Shown: in pieces, positions 59,481-60,000 of the stretch
Numbering within the stretch: position 1 is the stretch's first letter
Layout of the letters: every line of letters begins with the position of its first letter
Assembly: GCF_037975245.1 (NCBI RefSeq)
Contig: NC_092562.1
Coordinates: forward strand, 29,279,554-29,339,553
Origin: Apostichopus japonicus
Lineage: Eukaryota; Echinodermata; Holothuroidea; Aspidochirotida; Stichopodidae
Direction: 5' to 3'
DNA length: 60,000 bases
Made by a program: the position numbers and the translations under genes
Notes under the pieces: generated by a model
What the model saw: the letters and a program-made list of their open reading frames with translations, nothing else
Told to the model about the DNA's origin: nothing
Databases searched by the model: none

Positions 59481-60000
59481 TATTCTGTTCTGTTCTGTTC
59501 TGCTCTGTGATGTTCTGTTCTGTTCTGTTCTGCTCTGTTCCGCTCTTTTCTGCTCTGCTCTGCTCTGTTCTGCTCTACTCTGCTCTGTTCTGCTCTGCTC
59601 TGCTCTGTTCTGCTCTGCTCTGCTCTGCTCTGTTCTGTTCTGCTCTGTTCTGTTCTGTTCTGCTCTGTTCTGTTCTGTTCCGCTCTGTTCTGTTTTGCTC
59701 TGTTCTGCTCCGCTCTGTTCTGCCCTGTTCTGATCTGTTCTGCACTGTTCTGCTCTGTTCTGCAGTGTGCTGCTCCGCTCCGCACTGGCCCGCTCTGTTC
59801 TGTTCTGCTCCGCTCTACTCCACTCTGCTGCGCTCTGTTCTGTCTGCTCCGGTCTTCTCTGTCTGCTCCTTCCTGCTCTGTTCTACATTGATCTGCTCTG
59901 CTCTGTTACGGTCTGTTCTGTTAAGGTCTGCTACGTTCTGCTCCGTTCTGCTCCGTTCTGCTTCGTTTGGCTCTGTTTTGCTCTGTTCTGTTCTGCTCCG
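59481..60000. repeat. pentanucleotide (TTCTG/CTCTG)n array running off the window
   Basis: More than 500 bases of 5-bp units TTCTG and CTCTG with CTCCG, TTCCG and similar variants, increasingly degenerate toward the window end. The minus-strand frame of EQNRAEQ-type repeats is a product of the 15-bp (5-codon) period, not a gene. The true end of the array lies outside the window. Confidence 0.95.

Noticed and set aside
59480-59785. 101-codon minus-strand frame of EQNRAEQ-type repeats
   Set aside because: Follows from the 5-bp (15-bp codon) period of the terminal array.

Overview
This is a eukaryotic, AT-rich, intron- and transposon-rich window from an animal. Coding content is low: I can support two protein genes with confidence. 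Long introns, (TA)n microsatellites, G/C homopolymer runs, tRNA-derived SINE-like repeats, hAT MITE-like elements, L1/Tx1-like LINE debris and a Penelope-like retroelement together suggest a marine invertebrate. An echinoderm, possibly a sea cucumber, is my guess, but nothing in the window proves the taxon.

Layout. 1-17.5 kb is mostly non-coding. It holds a SINE-like copy with TA tracts, two LINE remnants (4.0-4.3 kb plus strand, 6.7-7.2 kb minus strand), a CRE/GC-box/TATA cluster near 5.3 kb beside a small minus-strand reading frame, a ~400-bp near-palindrome at 8.4-8.8 kb, a ~31-bp minisatellite at 12.8-13.4 kb and a GGAC array at 15.7-15.9 kb. 17.6-44.4 kb is one plus-strand gene for an alpha-arrestin (arrestin domain-containing, ARRDC-like) protein. 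I reconstructed seven coding exons with matching splice phases (2511 nt, 836 aa). Intron 2 carries three hAT-type elements nested inside one another, each with its own 8-bp target-site duplication. Intron 6 carries a second SINE-like copy and a 1.1-kb minisatellite of 27-bp units that leaves long open frames on both strands.

44.6-45.0 kb is a third SINE-like copy. 45.7-46.8 kb has two unrecognised minus-strand frames. 47.9-48.9 kb is an intronless ten-TM EamA/DMT transporter resembling SLC35G1. 50.2-51.3 kb is a 1015-bp element with 21-bp perfect terminal inverted repeats and arms packed with GCGATCGC-like words. 52.5-53.9 kb is a 5'-truncated, frameshifted Penelope-like element (RT C-terminus plus GIY-YIG) with an 11-bp flanking duplication and a hammerhead-ribozyme-like motif near its 3' end. 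54.9 kb has a tRNA-Ser-like sequence on the minus strand. 59.5-60 kb is a pentanucleotide array running off the window.

The two main genes have no evident functional link beyond membrane biology: an alpha-arrestin is a trafficking/ubiquitination adaptor and the neighbour is a multi-pass membrane transporter. All family assignments come from reading motifs by eye; no database search was made.
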